Source: Flavobacteriales bacterium (GTDB lineage Bacteria > Bacteroidota > Bacteroidia > Flavobacteriales_F > PHOS-HE28). From it: DNA of 64,000 nt. The position numbers and the translations under genes are program-made. Positions 18,237 to 28,027 of this stretch are shown one piece after another (the first letter of the stretch is position 1; the number at the start of each line of letters is the position of its first letter). Location: contig JADJCX010000005.1 of assembly GCA_016703005.1 (NCBI GenBank), forward strand, positions 128,736-192,735, given 5' to 3'. The notes below the pieces were generated by a model. That model saw only the letters and a program-made list of their open reading frames with translations. It did no database searches and was not told the origin of the DNA.

Positions 18237-18941
18237 TCAATCCACTAGGGCAAAGCGGAAGACCATCTGCCTGTGGGTCAGTTGCATTTGACGCATGGCG
18301 TCATCGTCCCCTGCGCCGTTTTGAATGGCCCCCATGAAATCCCGGATGGTCATCTCGCGGTCCTGCGGATCGTGCGCGCTCAACAGCTTGCCCAACTTTC
18401 GGCCGCCCAGTGTTGCCAACCGTTCCGCTTGGGACTTCGCTTTGTTGAACAGGTTGGTCATCAATGCTTCCATCGCCCCCGGATCGGCATCGTAGTTCCA
18501 TTCGGCGACATGGCCCTCCACTTTTCCGCGCTGGCGCAGCCATTCCACCAGCTTCTTCAGTTCGGCCTCGGTCTTTACGGTTACCCGCGTGCTGAAATCC
18601 GCACTTGGCTCTTCGTAGCCATTTATCGCGTATGGATCGCCGTACACCGGTACGTCGCTTGTCGTGTAGCCAGCGCCCATGAGATCCTTCCTCAGTCGGT
18701 CCTTCGCTTTGTTCATTCGTTCAACGAGCTCGCGCTGGTACTTCTCGTAGTCGTCGCCATCGTTGTAGGCAACATCGGTCACCTCGGCATCCATCACCGT
18801 GATGTCGTACGCGATGCTCTTCAACCGCACAGGTACGGTATCGCTTACCGTGAGCTCGATATGGTTGTCGCTGATGGTTTGAGCGGAGAGGCTTCCGGCA
18901 AGAAGCAGTGCGCAGCTGAATACAGAAATTATCCGGTTCAT
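18237..18941 (-). CDS. Secreted SIMPL-domain (DUF541) protein
   Basis: A 234-residue protein with a signal peptide (IISVFSCALLLAGSLSAQ). The SIMPL features are a first strand (ITVMDAEVTDVAYNDGDD), a helix rich in charged residues (ELVERMNKAKDRLRKDLMGAG) and a second helix (MTNLFNKAKSQAERLATLGG). It is probably periplasmic; function is unknown. It is distinct in sequence from the SIMPL-like protein at 8342-9319. Confidence 0.7.
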   Translation of the reverse strand: MNRIISVFSCALLLAGSLSAQTISDNHIELTVSDTVPVRLKSIAYDITVMDAEVTDVAYNDGDDYEKYQRELVERMNKAKDRLRKDLMGAGYTTSDVPVYGDPYAINGYEEPSADFSTRVTVKTEAELKKLVEWLRQRGKVEGHVAEWNYDADPGAMEALMTNLFNKAKSQAERLATLGGRKLGKLLSAHDPQDREMTIRDFMGAIQNGAGDDDAMRQMQLTHRQMVFRFALVD

Positions 18942-18986
18942 GGGGGAAAGGATTGGGTGGGTGAAGGTCGCGAACAGCCGATCGGC

Positions 18987-20421
18987 TCAAAGGATCAGTT
19001 CCAACCGCACCACGTTCTCCACATGGTAGGTGTGCGGGAACATGTCGATCGGTTGAACATGCGTTATGCGGTACAGGTCTTTGAGCAACGAAAGATCGCG
19101 CGCTTGTGTGGCCGGATTGCAGCTCACGTAAACGATGCAAGGCGGTGCCAATTCGCGGATCCGTGCCACTACATCCTCGTGCATGCCCGCGCGGCGGGTC
19201 GGTGATGAGCACATCGGGCTTTCCGTGCCGTGCGATGAAGTCCGCGTTAAGCAGGTCCTTGAGATCGCCGGCTTCGAAGGTCACATTGTCGATGCCGTTC
19301 AGCGCGGCGTTCGCGTGCGCATCCGCCACTGCTTCCGGCACGATCTCGGCTCCGATCACGTGTGCGCAATGCCTCGCGAGGAAGAGGGAGATACTGCCGG
19401 CACCGCAATAGAGGTCATACACTTTCTCTTTCCCGGTGAGACCGGCGAGGCTGCGCGTTACCTCGTACATGCACAGGGTCTGCTGGGGGTTGGTTTGGAA
19501 GAAGCTCTTCGCCCCGATACGGAATCGCAGGTTGGGGAAGCCGTCGTCCACGAGTTCTTCGACGATATGGTCGGTACCATGGAACGTGTGGATATCCAGA
19601 TCCCAGATGGTGTCGTTCTTCTTCGGATTGATAGTCCACTGCAACGATGTGATCGCCGGGAACGCATCGCGCACCGCCGACAGCAGTTTCTCCTGCGCTT
19701 CCGGATGGTCTTCACCGAAGGCAATGAGCACGGCGCACTGGGCAGTGAGCGTGGTGCGCACCATCACCGTGCGCAGCCAGCCCTCGTGCTTGCGGATATC
19801 GTAGAACCCCGCTCCGTTCTCACCGGCGTGCTTGCGTATGAAGTTGCGCACGCTGTCGCTGGGTTCGGGTTGTAAGTGGCACTCGTCCACTTGAAGCACC
19901 TTGTCGAAACCGCCCGGCACGTGGAAACCAAGCGCATTGCGATCGGTGATGTCGCCCATGGTCTTCAGTTCTTCCGAAGTGAACCACCGGAAAGCGCTTG
20001 CCGTGTATTCCAGCTTGTTGCGGTAGTGAGTGGTACGCCCCGAGGCGATGATGGGCGAGACTTCCGGAAGCTCCAAGCCTCCCAGCCTGACAAGATTGTC
20101 CACCACTTGCTGCTGCTTGAATTCCAACTGTTTGGGGTAGGAGAGGTCCTGCCATTTGCAGCCGCCACAGATGCCGAAGTGTTTGCAGAAGGCCTCCACT
20201 CGGTCGGGTGATCGCTCCACAATACGGATGGCCGTGGCTTCAGCCCAGCTCTTTTTCTTCTTGGTAACGCGCAGGTCGGCCACATCGCCGGGTACGGCCC
20301 CGTTCACGAACACCACCATGCCCTCGCGTTTCGCTATGGCTTTTCCGTTGGCGCCGTAGCCGGTTATAGGAACGGCATCCCAAAGGGGCAATGGTTTCTT
20401 GGTCCGGCTCATGAGCGGCAA
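18987..20421 (-). CDS. rlmD: 23S rRNA (uracil-C5)-methyltransferase RlmD-like (frameshifted near 19190)
   Basis: A TRAM domain at the N-terminus is followed by an iron-sulfur motif (FCKHFGICGGCKWQ) and a RumA-type methyltransferase domain with YDLYCGAGSISLFLA and ITDPPR. At 19187-19195 the frame breaks right after ITDPPR. The sequence CGCGGG would need two more bases (GC) to read RAGMHEDVV. In the shifted frame the protein continues with VYVSCNPATQARD, which holds the catalytic Cys, and ends at 18987. The long open frame running on to 18721 is therefore out of frame and not real. The start could also be the ATG at 20409-20412. It modifies U1939-type positions in 23S rRNA. Confidence 0.88.
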
Positions 20422-20555
20422 AGAAGGTGAGAATGGAACGAACCCGCTTGCCCGAGCGCGTTCCGCTGTTCAGCGGGAGCAAAGCGCCCCTTGTCCGAGT
20501 GCGTTTGTAACGCGCTCGCGCGGGAGCGGCGACTGCGTCGCCCTGCACTGGCCGA

Positions 20556-20563
20556 TATCTTGC
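20556..20563 (+). promoter_or_regulatory. Possible -7 box for rocD
   Basis: TATCTTGC, one step from TAnnTTTG, ends about 19 nt before the rocD ATG at 20582. This is consistent with a short leader. Weak evidence. Confidence 0.3.
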
Positions 20564-20581
20564 GCGCCCTTCCACAGCACC

Positions 20582-21856
20582 ATGCAAGAATCACGGACCG
20601 ACCAACGCACCAAGAGCCAACGCGCCATTGCTCTGGAAGACAAGTTCGGCGCCCACAACTACCATCCGCTGCCGGTGGTGCTCGATAGCGGCAAGGGCGT
20701 TTTCGTGTGGGATGTGGAGGGTAAACGCTACTATGATTTCCTGAGTGCCTACAGCGCGATCAACCAAGGCCACTGCCACCCGCGCTTGGTGAAGGTGATG
20801 CAGGACCAAGCAGCACGCATGACCCTCACCAGCCGCGCGTTCTACAACAGCGTGCTGGGTGAGTATGCACAGGTGCTGTGCGAGACCTTCGGGTACGAGA
20901 AGATGTTGCCCATGAACACGGGCGCCGAGGCCGTGGAGACCGCGCTGAAGATGGCGCGGAAATGGGGCTATGAGAAGAAGGGCATCCCGAAGGACCGTGC
21001 GAAGATCCTCGTCTGCGAAGGCAACTTCCACGGCCGCACCATCAGCATCGTGAGCATGAGCACCGACCCCGATAGTCAGGGTGGCTTCGGGCCGTTCACC
21101 CCCGGCTTCGAGGTGATCCCGTACGATGATATCCCGGCGCTGGAGAAGGCACTGGCCGATCCGAACGTGTGCGCCTTTCTGGTGGAGCCGATACAAGGCG
21201 AACGCGGTGTGTTCACACCGGCCGATGACTACTTCCCGAAGGCCATAGCGCTGTGCAAGTCGCGCAACGTGCTCTTCATCTCCGATGAGATACAAACCGG
21301 AATAGCGCGCACAGGCCGGCTTCTTTGTGGTGTCGCTGACGAGGAAAGTGACCCGATGAGGCGCCCCGATGTGGTGATCCTGGCGAAAGCGTTGAGCGGT
21401 GGCATGTACCCGGTGAGCGCGGTGCTCGCCGATCACGACGTGATGGACGTCTTTACGCCCGGCACGCACGGCAGCACGTACGGGGGCAATCCGATGGGGG
21501 CGAAGCTTGCCATTGAAGCGCTGGCCATTGTGAAGGACGAGCAGCTCATCAACAATTCGGAACGACTTGGCCGGCTCTTCCGTGCTGAGATGCAGAAACT
21601 GGTGGACGCCTACGACTTCGTGAAACTCGTGCGCGGCAAGGGCTTGCTCAATGCGTTGATCATCGAACCGCGCACGGCCAGCGTTGCCTCACCGAAGTCA
21701 GCGTGGGAACTCTGCCTCTTGCTGCGGGATAATGGTCTGCTCGCCAAACCCACGCATGGGGACATCATCCGGTTCGCACCGCCGTTGATCATCACCGAAG
21801 AGCAGTTGATGGAGTGCGTGAACATCATAGCACTCAGCGTAAAACAGTTCGCGTAA
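20582..21856 (+). CDS. rocD: Ornithine aminotransferase (ornithine-oxo-acid transaminase)
   Basis: A 424-residue class III PLP aminotransferase. It converts ornithine and 2-oxoglutarate to glutamate-5-semialdehyde and glutamate. Signatures are DVEGKRYYDFLSAYSAINQG, PMNTGAEAVETALKMARKW, NFHGRTISIVSMSTD, VEPIQGERGV, DEIQTGIARTG, and LAKALSGGMYPVSA with the PLP-binding Lys. The ATG at 20582 is chosen because the family normally begins ~15 residues before LEDKFGAHNYHPLPVV. It would act after the arginase encoded at 62.0 kb, although the two are 41 kb apart. Confidence 0.95.
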   Translation: MQESRTDQRTKSQRAIALEDKFGAHNYHPLPVVLDSGKGVFVWDVEGKRYYDFLSAYSAINQGHCHPRLVKVMQDQAARMTLTSRAFYNSVLGEYAQVLCETFGYEKMLPMNTGAEAVETALKMARKWGYEKKGIPKDRAKILVCEGNFHGRTISIVSMSTDPDSQGGFGPFTPGFEVIPYDDIPALEKALADPNVCAFLVEPIQGERGVFTPADDYFPKAIALCKSRNVLFISDEIQTGIARTGRLLCGVADEESDPMRRPDVVILAKALSGGMYPVSAVLADHDVMDVFTPGTHGSTYGGNPMGAKLAIEALAIVKDEQLINNSERLGRLFRAEMQKLVDAYDFVKLVRGKGLLNALIIEPRTASVASPKSAWELCLLLRDNGLLAKPTHGDIIRFAPPLIITEEQLMECVNIIALSVKQFA

Positions 21857-21866
21857 GGCGAGGGGA

Positions 21867-22256
21867 CTACAGCTTGCTCCGGTCCACCTCCTTCACCAAC
21901 TTGCCTTTCTCGTAGTGCAGCTCGCGGTACACCTGGCCGTCGGGGCTGTAGTCGTAGTGTATACCATGCTCCAAACCGTTCTCCCAGTTCTCAACGAATT
22001 TCTTCGTGCCGTCCTCGTAGTAGTAGATCCATTCGCCGTGTTCCACGCCGTTCTCGAAGCGGCCTACGTACTCGAGCCGTCCGCTCGGGTAGTAGACCTT
22101 TTCCATCACCTTCTCGGCCTCCTCGCCGTCGCCCTTCATGTAAACCACCACTTCCGGCTTGCCGTTGGGGTGACTACTGGCGGTGAATTTTTTGACACTG
22201 CATGCGCTGAACACGAGCAGGGGCAGCAACAGGTACAGGGGCGCAGGGTTCCGCAT
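21867..22256 (-). CDS. Lipoprotein with MORN/YwqK-type repeats
   Basis: A 129-residue protein. The start at 22256 gives a lipoprotein signal (LLLPLLVFSAC, Cys at ~19). Three repeats of the YwqK/MORN-variant type follow: YYPSGRLEYVGRFENGVEHG, YYEDGTKKFVENWENGLEHG and YSPDGQVYRELHYEKGKLV. In Bacteroidota such proteins are common outer-membrane lipoproteins of unknown role. A longer reading upstream would overlap the TonB-dependent receptor stop and is less likely. Confidence 0.8.
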   Translation of the reverse strand: MRNPAPLYLLLPLLVFSACSVKKFTASSHPNGKPEVVVYMKGDGEEAEKVMEKVYYPSGRLEYVGRFENGVEHGEWIYYYEDGTKKFVENWENGLEHGIHYDYSPDGQVYRELHYEKGKLVKEVDRSKL

Positions 22257-22306
22257 GCTTGAACGCCCCGACGTGGGCGGCCCCGAAAATAGAGGAATCA
22301 GGGTCC

Positions 22307-24799
22307 CTAGAACCAAGCAACCAACTTCAAGTTGAACCGGCGCGGGCTGAGGTAGTCAGGGATCGCATAGTAGCGACCGCGAACATCCTGTACCCATGTG
22401 TGATCCACTACGTTGCTCACGTTCAACAGGTTGAAGACTTCAAGAGACAGCCACATATCGTGCATGCCCAGCCATTTCTTACGCTGGCCTTCGGCTCCGA
22501 TGAACTGCTTGCTGAAGCCGATATCCACTCGCCGGTAGAAGCTTGTGCGCAATGTGTCCTTGTACCGCTCGAAGCTGGGTGGACCGAAGGGTAGGCCGGT
22601 GCCCAATACCAGGTTCAAATGCACCTTCCACGTTGGCCAGCGCGGCATTTCGTCTTGGAAGAACAGCGCGAACGTGACCCGCTGATCGGTAGGTCGAGGG
22701 ATGTAGCCCGGTTCGACGCGAACGGTATCAACGGCCACCTGGTCGAAGGTGTAGCCCGGAATGATGAGTTGGCCTTTGGCGTTATAGAGCTCGTAATAGA
22801 AGTCATCGCTGATGTTCTCCTGGATGCTCAGAATACCGAGCGACGCCCAACTCTCGATGCCCTCGATGAATTCACCGTTCAATTTCAGGTCGAGGCCCGT
22901 GGCATATCCGCTCGAATTGTTCGTTGCATAGTAGCGGATCCGCACGTTGTCCACTTCATACGGGATCAGATCGTCGAGGATCTTGTAGTAGGCTTCGGTG
23001 CTGAATTTGAACGGCCGTCCCCAGAATTTGAAATAGCGGTCCCAGCCCAGTACGAAGTGGATGCTCTTTTGTGCCTTGATATCCGGATTGAGCGTCCCAT
23101 CCAAGCCACGGAGTTCGCGATAGAACGGGGGCTGGTAGTAGTAGCCAGCCGCGAACCAGTAGCTGTTGTCGCGTTCCACGACCTTCCCCTTCTTGGTCGA
23201 ACGTTTTCCGCCAGGCTGCCACTTGATGCGCCCCCGCGGGCTGAAAACCGTTTGGCCGTTGTACGACCAGTGCTGCACGCGTCCGCCAAGCGTGGCGCTC
23301 AGTGTTCCACTGCTGTCTCGGCCCGTGGTCCATTCCCAAGCGTTCTGCAGGTATGCGCTGGCGCGGATGCTCTCGATCGCCAATTTGGTTTTGAGGCTGT
23401 ACTGAAGTTCCAGGTTCTCACCGCCGTTGTATGGGATGCTGTAGTCCGCACTATCCACCATGCTCCACTCGCTCAGCTTGTCGTTTATCTGTTCGCTGCG
23501 CGCGTCCACTCCCCATTGCAGGTAGCTGCGTGCGAGCGTTTTGAAGCCTTTGTGCGAAATGGTGTAGAGCGTGGCGTCCAACTCATTACGCGCGTGATCG
23601 AGGAAGGTGCCAATGCCGAGGTTCCGCACAGCTTCACCGAACTGGTCGCTGCCCAGATCGCGCTCCAACTCGCTCAACAGGTATTGACCGAGAATATCGA
23701 AGCGTTCGGTTTCGTGCGTGCGCGTGGCGCCGAAGTTGAACTTCAACAGCAGGTCCTTGCGCGGGCGGATGTTCAGTCCCACCACGGTGCTCCACGTCTC
23801 GAACTCGGTCCGCTCGATACCATCGTAGTACACCGTGAACCGCAGCGCCTCGTTGAAGTTGCCGAGTTCGGTCTCCCGGTCCTGCGGCTCGAAGATGTAC
23901 TTGTTCTTGCTGTACAACCCGAGGAAGCTCAGCTCCACTTTGTCGGTGAGGTCATAGGTCCAGTAGCTCTGCAGATCGGTGTAGCGCGGGTCGTACTCGC
24001 CTTTCGTGTCCAAGCCGCGCAGCACGAGTTCGGTGCTGCGGTAGCGGAAGCCCGTGACCTGTCGGAGCCGCTTGCCCAGCATGGCGCTTTCAACCGAGAC
24101 CGCAGCACCCAACGTGCTGGCCATTACGGTGGCGGCGAACTTCTTCGGACGCTTGTACTGGATGTCGAGCACGCTGCTCATCTTATCACCGTAGCGAGCG
24201 TCGAACCCGCCCGCACTGAATTGTATGCGCTCCACCATGTCGGGGTTCGGGAAGGAGAGGCCTTCCTGCTGCCCAGCGCGAACGAGAAAGGGCCGCATCA
24301 CCTCCACATCGTTCACATACACCAGGTTCTCGTCGTAGTTGCCCCCGCGCACGCTGTAGCCGCTGCTCAGCTCATTGCGGATGTTGGCGCCCATTCCGCT
24401 CAGCATGCTTTCTATGCCCCCGGTTATCGAGGGATTGAACACGACCACTTTCGGGTCCAGTCTCTCAATACCTCCGCCACGCTCCCCTGATCGTTTGAAC
24501 GTGGCCAGCGAACGGCTGCCGAGCTGCACGTCCAATGTCCGCCTTTCCCCTGGTGCCAGCGTCAACGTGATCGTCGTATCCATGCCCACTTGACGGAACA
24601 ATAACAACGCGGTCCCGGAAGGCACTGCTATCTCATACTTGCCATCGTCGTCGGTCTGGGCAACGGTCTTGCCACCGACCAAGGTGATCAGAACGTCGGG
24701 GGCTACTTCGTTGTCTCCCGTGCGAACGGTACCCGAAACGGTGGCCTGGCTTTGCGCAAGAACCGCTAGGGAAGCGGCCTGCAGGAGCAGGAGCAGCAA
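22307..24799 (-). CDS. TonB-dependent outer-membrane receptor with carboxypeptidase-like N-terminal domain
   Basis: About 830 residues. The signal peptide is rich in Leu. A carboxypeptidase regulatory-like domain follows (GTVRTGDNEVAPDVLITLVGG), then the plug (LSSGYSVRGGNYDENLVYVND and VERIQFSAGGFDARYGDKMS) and a large barrel ending in VAWF. The receptor imports an unknown ligand using ExbBD-TonB energy. No SusD-like partner is adjacent. The start is odd: the first usable codon is TTG at 24799, or CTG at 24814, which would give the more natural start (M)NFRPLLLLLLQAASLAVLAQ. A TAG lies directly upstream of that, so no ATG is available. Confidence 0.9.
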   Translation of the reverse strand: MLLLLLQAASLAVLAQSQATVSGTVRTGDNEVAPDVLITLVGGKTVAQTDDDGKYEIAVPSGTALLLFRQVGMDTTITLTLAPGERRTLDVQLGSRSLATFKRSGERGGGIERLDPKVVVFNPSITGGIESMLSGMGANIRNELSSGYSVRGGNYDENLVYVNDVEVMRPFLVRAGQQEGLSFPNPDMVERIQFSAGGFDARYGDKMSSVLDIQYKRPKKFAATVMASTLGAAVSVESAMLGKRLRQVTGFRYRSTELVLRGLDTKGEYDPRYTDLQSYWTYDLTDKVELSFLGLYSKNKYIFEPQDRETELGNFNEALRFTVYYDGIERTEFETWSTVVGLNIRPRKDLLLKFNFGATRTHETERFDILGQYLLSELERDLGSDQFGEAVRNLGIGTFLDHARNELDATLYTISHKGFKTLARSYLQWGVDARSEQINDKLSEWSMVDSADYSIPYNGGENLELQYSLKTKLAIESIRASAYLQNAWEWTTGRDSSGTLSATLGGRVQHWSYNGQTVFSPRGRIKWQPGGKRSTKKGKVVERDNSYWFAAGYYYQPPFYRELRGLDGTLNPDIKAQKSIHFVLGWDRYFKFWGRPFKFSTEAYYKILDDLIPYEVDNVRIRYYATNNSSGYATGLDLKLNGEFIEGIESWASLGILSIQENISDDFYYELYNAKGQLIIPGYTFDQVAVDTVRVEPGYIPRPTDQRVTFALFFQDEMPRWPTWKVHLNLVLGTGLPFGPPSFERYKDTLRTSFYRRVDIGFSKQFIGAEGQRKKWLGMHDMWLSLEVFNLLNVSNVVDHTWVQDVRGRYYAIPDYLSPRRFNLKLVAWF

Positions 24800-24893
24800 T
24801 GGCCTGAAATTCAGGGGGCGCTAAAGTAACGGGGCTTGCCAGCGCACATTGTGCACCGGTGCAATGCTACTCTCGGACGGCAGCGGCTAGTGC

Positions 24894-25184
24894 TCAGTTA
24901 TGGATCGCGTGCCCAATGTGGGCCACCAGGTCATTGGCTGTGCCGAAGTGCTCCAGCACTTTGACGCGACTGCGCTGAAGATGATGCTTCAGGATGTTGC
25001 GCGGCGCCTCCTCCACTTTCCCCTCGATCACCAAGATGTCCCACGAGGTGCGGTTCAATTGGTCCAGCACATCGATACCATCGTTGACACCCACAGCGAT
25101 GAAGCCATGCGTGCGCAACTCCGATAGGACGTTGTCGAGCTCTTGATCGTTCGGGCCGTAAACGAGGATGCGTTGGCTGCTCAT
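24894..25184 (-). CDS. Small response-regulator-receiver-like protein without the phospho-acceptor Asp
   Basis: A 96-residue single-domain protein: ILVYGPNDQELDNVLSEL (beta1-alpha1), GFIAVGVNDGIDVLDQL (beta2-alpha2), then WDILVIEGKVEEAPRNIL, where receivers usually have DLVLLD. The expected Asp is replaced by Glu (IEG), and the acidic pair at the end of beta1 is absent. It resembles a pseudo-receiver, but the similarity is weak and from pattern only. Confidence 0.55.
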   Translation of the reverse strand: MSSQRILVYGPNDQELDNVLSELRTHGFIAVGVNDGIDVLDQLNRTSWDILVIEGKVEEAPRNILKHHLQRSRVKVLEHFGTANDLVAHIGHAIHN

Positions 25185-25329
25185 GCTTTATCCAAGCCAC
25201 CCGGCTGGTTAGCGGATGCTCTGCTTCCAAAGAAAGTACTTCCGGCCATTCACACGACATGTGCTTTTCAACCGGAGTTTGTGGGTTTCGTTTTCCCGCA
25301 CCGTCAGTAGGACGATCTCAAGGACCACA

Positions 25330-25971
25330 TCACTTCTTCAGCAACTTGAAGGCGTGGCTCCACTGGTTGCGTGTGAAACCGGGCAGACACCAAAGAATGC
25401 ACAGCGGCTCGATCGCACGTGCCGCCTCAACGCCGCCCATGTCTTCGGCATCCCATCCGAAGTCAGTGAGCAGGGTGGATACCGTGGTCTTCGCGGCGGG
25501 GTCATTCCCGCAGATGAACATGCTCGGTCGGCCTTCTTGGAAGTGTGGGTCCACCATGTAGGCATTGCCCACACTGTTGAACGCCTTCACGAAATGGGCA
25601 TCGGGATTGATCCGCTGCAAACGTTCCATCAAACTTTCGTCCAGCGAGCTGAAGTACTTAAGGACACCGTTGGTAGGTGGTGCATCAGCAATAGGATTCG
25701 TTGTATCGATCACGGTCTTGCCAGCAAGGTCCTTGCTGTCGCATAGCCGCACCACCATTTCGGCTGCGGTGCCTTTTGTGGCGAGCACGATCACCTCGCC
25801 GAATGCCGCAGTGGTCTTATGATCCCCAAGCTTGCCTTCGGGGTTCTTGTCCAACCAGTCGGCAAGTTTGTCGGTGTTACGTGTTCCCACCATCACTTCA
25901 TGGCCCTTCTTCAGGAATCCGGTGGCCAATACTTGGCCCACCATACCGCTTCCGAGTATTCCGATCTTCAT
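25330..25971 (-). CDS. NADPH-dependent F420 reductase-like (NpdG-type) oxidoreductase
   Basis: A 213-residue protein starting MKIGILGSGMVGQVLATGF (a GxGxxG dinucleotide-binding motif), then VGTRNTDKLADWL, VIDTTNPI and HFVKAFNSVGNAYM. This is the YrpG/NpdG/COG2085 family, Rossmann proteins binding NADP. The true substrate in non-F420 organisms is unknown. The start is set at the ATG that opens the Rossmann strand. Confidence 0.85.
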   Translation of the reverse strand: MKIGILGSGMVGQVLATGFLKKGHEVMVGTRNTDKLADWLDKNPEGKLGDHKTTAAFGEVIVLATKGTAAEMVVRLCDSKDLAGKTVIDTTNPIADAPPTNGVLKYFSSLDESLMERLQRINPDAHFVKAFNSVGNAYMVDPHFQEGRPSMFICGNDPAAKTTVSTLLTDFGWDAEDMGGVEAARAIEPLCILWCLPGFTRNQWSHAFKLLKK

Positions 25972-26104
25972 ATTATAGGGGTTGCATTGTTTGCGCCCTA
26001 AAGGAAGCTGACGGATTCCGGACAATCAACCGAAATGTCATATCCCAAAGTCAGTCGTCGCAAAATGTTGGCGTCCGCCTACCATACTATCCTTCCCCGA
26101 CTTT

Positions 26105-26743
26105 CTACTTCTTCTTTTTGAAATCCCCGTTGCGCCATGCTTGCAGGAACTGGGCCCATGCTATCGGGTTGAAGAGGTTGATGCTCGGTGTACCACCACT
26201 TTGATAAAGCTTGGTACGGTCCTGCGCCATGGCATAGCTGAAGCTCTGGTAGGCATCGGGCGGCAGGTTCTCCATGCGCTGCATCATCTCCGCAGGGCTA
26301 AGGTTCTTCAAGCTTCGCTGGTAATCATCGTCAGGCAGGTCCAAGGCCAGGAACGCCTGATCGAATTGCTCCCGGCTGGGCCATGGGTAAACCGTGAATT
26401 CCTTCAACAGGATGGTATCGCTTTCCAACTGGTGGATGATGGAATACTTCTTCTCGGTCAGGTCGGTCGGAACCACGTACTGGCTGCGTTTGAAGCCAAC
26501 GGCACTGAACAACAGGGTGTCGCCCTCTTGAGCCACGAAACTGAAGTATCCGAACACGTCGCTCATCGTTCCCCGATAGCTGTTCTTGATGAGCACATTG
26601 GTGAAGGGCACTGCCGCCAAGGAATCACCTGTTACCACCACCCCGCTGAACTGGATCAACGTTCGGGTGTCCGCTTGTGCTGACGCATGGTTGACGAGCA
26701 ACACAACGGTGGACGTGAAGAGGAGCGATCTGAGGATATTCAT
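26105..26743 (-). CDS. Carboxypeptidase-like regulatory domain protein
   Basis: A 212-residue secreted protein. It has a signal peptide (LLFTSTVVLLVNHASAQ) and a CarboxypepD_reg-like beta sandwich (FSGVVVTGDSLAAVPFTNVL, FGYFSFVAQEGDTLLFSAVG). A helical, charged C-terminal part contains SPAEMMQRMENLPPDAYQSF and ends in a Lys-rich tail. This architecture is frequent in Bacteroidota; its role is unknown. The start at 26743 was chosen to give the signal peptide. Confidence 0.75.
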   Translation of the reverse strand: MNILRSLLFTSTVVLLVNHASAQADTRTLIQFSGVVVTGDSLAAVPFTNVLIKNSYRGTMSDVFGYFSFVAQEGDTLLFSAVGFKRSQYVVPTDLTEKKYSIIHQLESDTILLKEFTVYPWPSREQFDQAFLALDLPDDDYQRSLKNLSPAEMMQRMENLPPDAYQSFSYAMAQDRTKLYQSGGTPSINLFNPIAWAQFLQAWRNGDFKKKK

Positions 26744-26875
26744 CGGGGCTAAAGGTATTCGTGGCGACATGTGTGGTGGTCAGGACGGACCGGGCTTCGG
26801 GCTGACTGGGAGGGTGGGGAAGCGTATTGTTGCACTGTGGCGCGGATCAATGACATTCGTGCTCCGAAACAGATC

Positions 26876-27967
26876 ATGACGATGCTCAACGCGTTCTTCA
26901 GCAGTACCAGTATCCGTGCCGTTCTGGTGAGCACCACCTTCACGTTTTTTGGCGGGTTGTGCGCTCAGATCACGATCGACCAAACGGACATGCCCAGTGC
27001 CGGAGACTTGTCCGTGCGTTGGACCACCGCCGTAACGGCCTTCGACGATGCGGACACCGGCCCGAACCACGTATGGGACTACAGTACCCTGGCGCCCACC
27101 CTTGAAACGGCCGATACCGCCGTGGCCGTGAGCAGCACACCGTTCCTGTACCAGCTGTTCTTCAACAACCCCTTTGTTTACCCCGATCACGACGCGGACT
27201 ACGCCGTGCGCGGGCAGGAGTTCGATTTTCAAGCGTTGCAGTTGACGGAGGTGTACGACTATTTCCGGCGCGATGCGGATGGTTTCGACAATGTCGGCTT
27301 CGGTGCGAACATCAACGGCGTGCCCGCGAGCGTACAGCGGTTGCCGGTGGATCACATCTACGAATTGCCGTTGGACTTCGGCAACACCAGTAGCAGTTTC
27401 AGCACATGGCAGGTGGAAGTACCCACGCTCCTGTTCTTCCGGCAGGAACAGCAGCGGGACAACACCGTGGACGGTTGGGGCACGCTCTATCTGTCCACCG
27501 ACACGTTCCAGGTCTTACGCGTTGCAAGCGTGCTGAACCGCACCGATAGTGTGTACGTCGACCAGTTCGGCATCGGGTTCACGCTGCCGGAGCCAGAGAC
27601 CATCGAATACAAGTGGCTTGCGGAAGGCATGGATATTCCCGTCCTCCAAGTGAATACCGTGGGCGGGCAACCCACCACCGTTCGGTTCTGGTACGATTCC
27701 CTCACCGTTGGAACCACCGAGATCGATGCTGCCGCAGCGCCGGTGGTATTTCCGAACCCGACAAATGATCTGGTGCACGTACGATTGCCGAACGCCGATG
27801 GTGGCACATTGAGCTTGTTCGATGCCGCTGGTCGGATGGTGCGTTCCGTCACTGTTCCGCGTGGTGCGGTCATCGCCACAGTGGATGTTGCCGGGTTGGC
27901 ATCCGGGCTCTATGACATCAGACTGGACAACAGTGTCTGGAGCGGTAAACTGGCGATCGAACAGTAG
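26876..27967 (+). CDS. T9SS type A sorting-domain secreted protein
   Basis: 363 residues with an intact frame. The signal peptide is near residues 10-32, followed by a beta-rich domain of ~270 residues and a C-terminal sorting domain (APVVFPNPTNDLVHVRL ... LASGLYDIRL) that would target it through the T9SS to the surface. The central domain belongs to no family I can name; proteins of this pattern (QITIDQTDMPSAGD near the N-terminus) are common in Bacteroidota. An alternative ATG lies two codons downstream. Confidence 0.8.
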   Translation: MTMLNAFFSSTSIRAVLVSTTFTFFGGLCAQITIDQTDMPSAGDLSVRWTTAVTAFDDADTGPNHVWDYSTLAPTLETADTAVAVSSTPFLYQLFFNNPFVYPDHDADYAVRGQEFDFQALQLTEVYDYFRRDADGFDNVGFGANINGVPASVQRLPVDHIYELPLDFGNTSSSFSTWQVEVPTLLFFRQEQQRDNTVDGWGTLYLSTDTFQVLRVASVLNRTDSVYVDQFGIGFTLPEPETIEYKWLAEGMDIPVLQVNTVGGQPTTVRFWYDSLTVGTTEIDAAAAPVVFPNPTNDLVHVRLPNADGGTLSLFDAAGRMVRSVTVPRGAVIATVDVAGLASGLYDIRLDNSVWSGKLAIEQ

Positions 27968-28027
27968 CTCATTCCCATGCGCCGCTTGTCGGCTTGCATG
28001 AGAACAACGTTATCACTGCACAGCCGA

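Noticed and set aside
18721..20421. A single 566-residue frame covering rlmD and part of the SIMPL gene
   Set aside because: After ITDPPR the frame leaves the methyltransferase sequence. The catalytic SCNP block lies in another frame, so the tail beyond ~19190 is a shadow.
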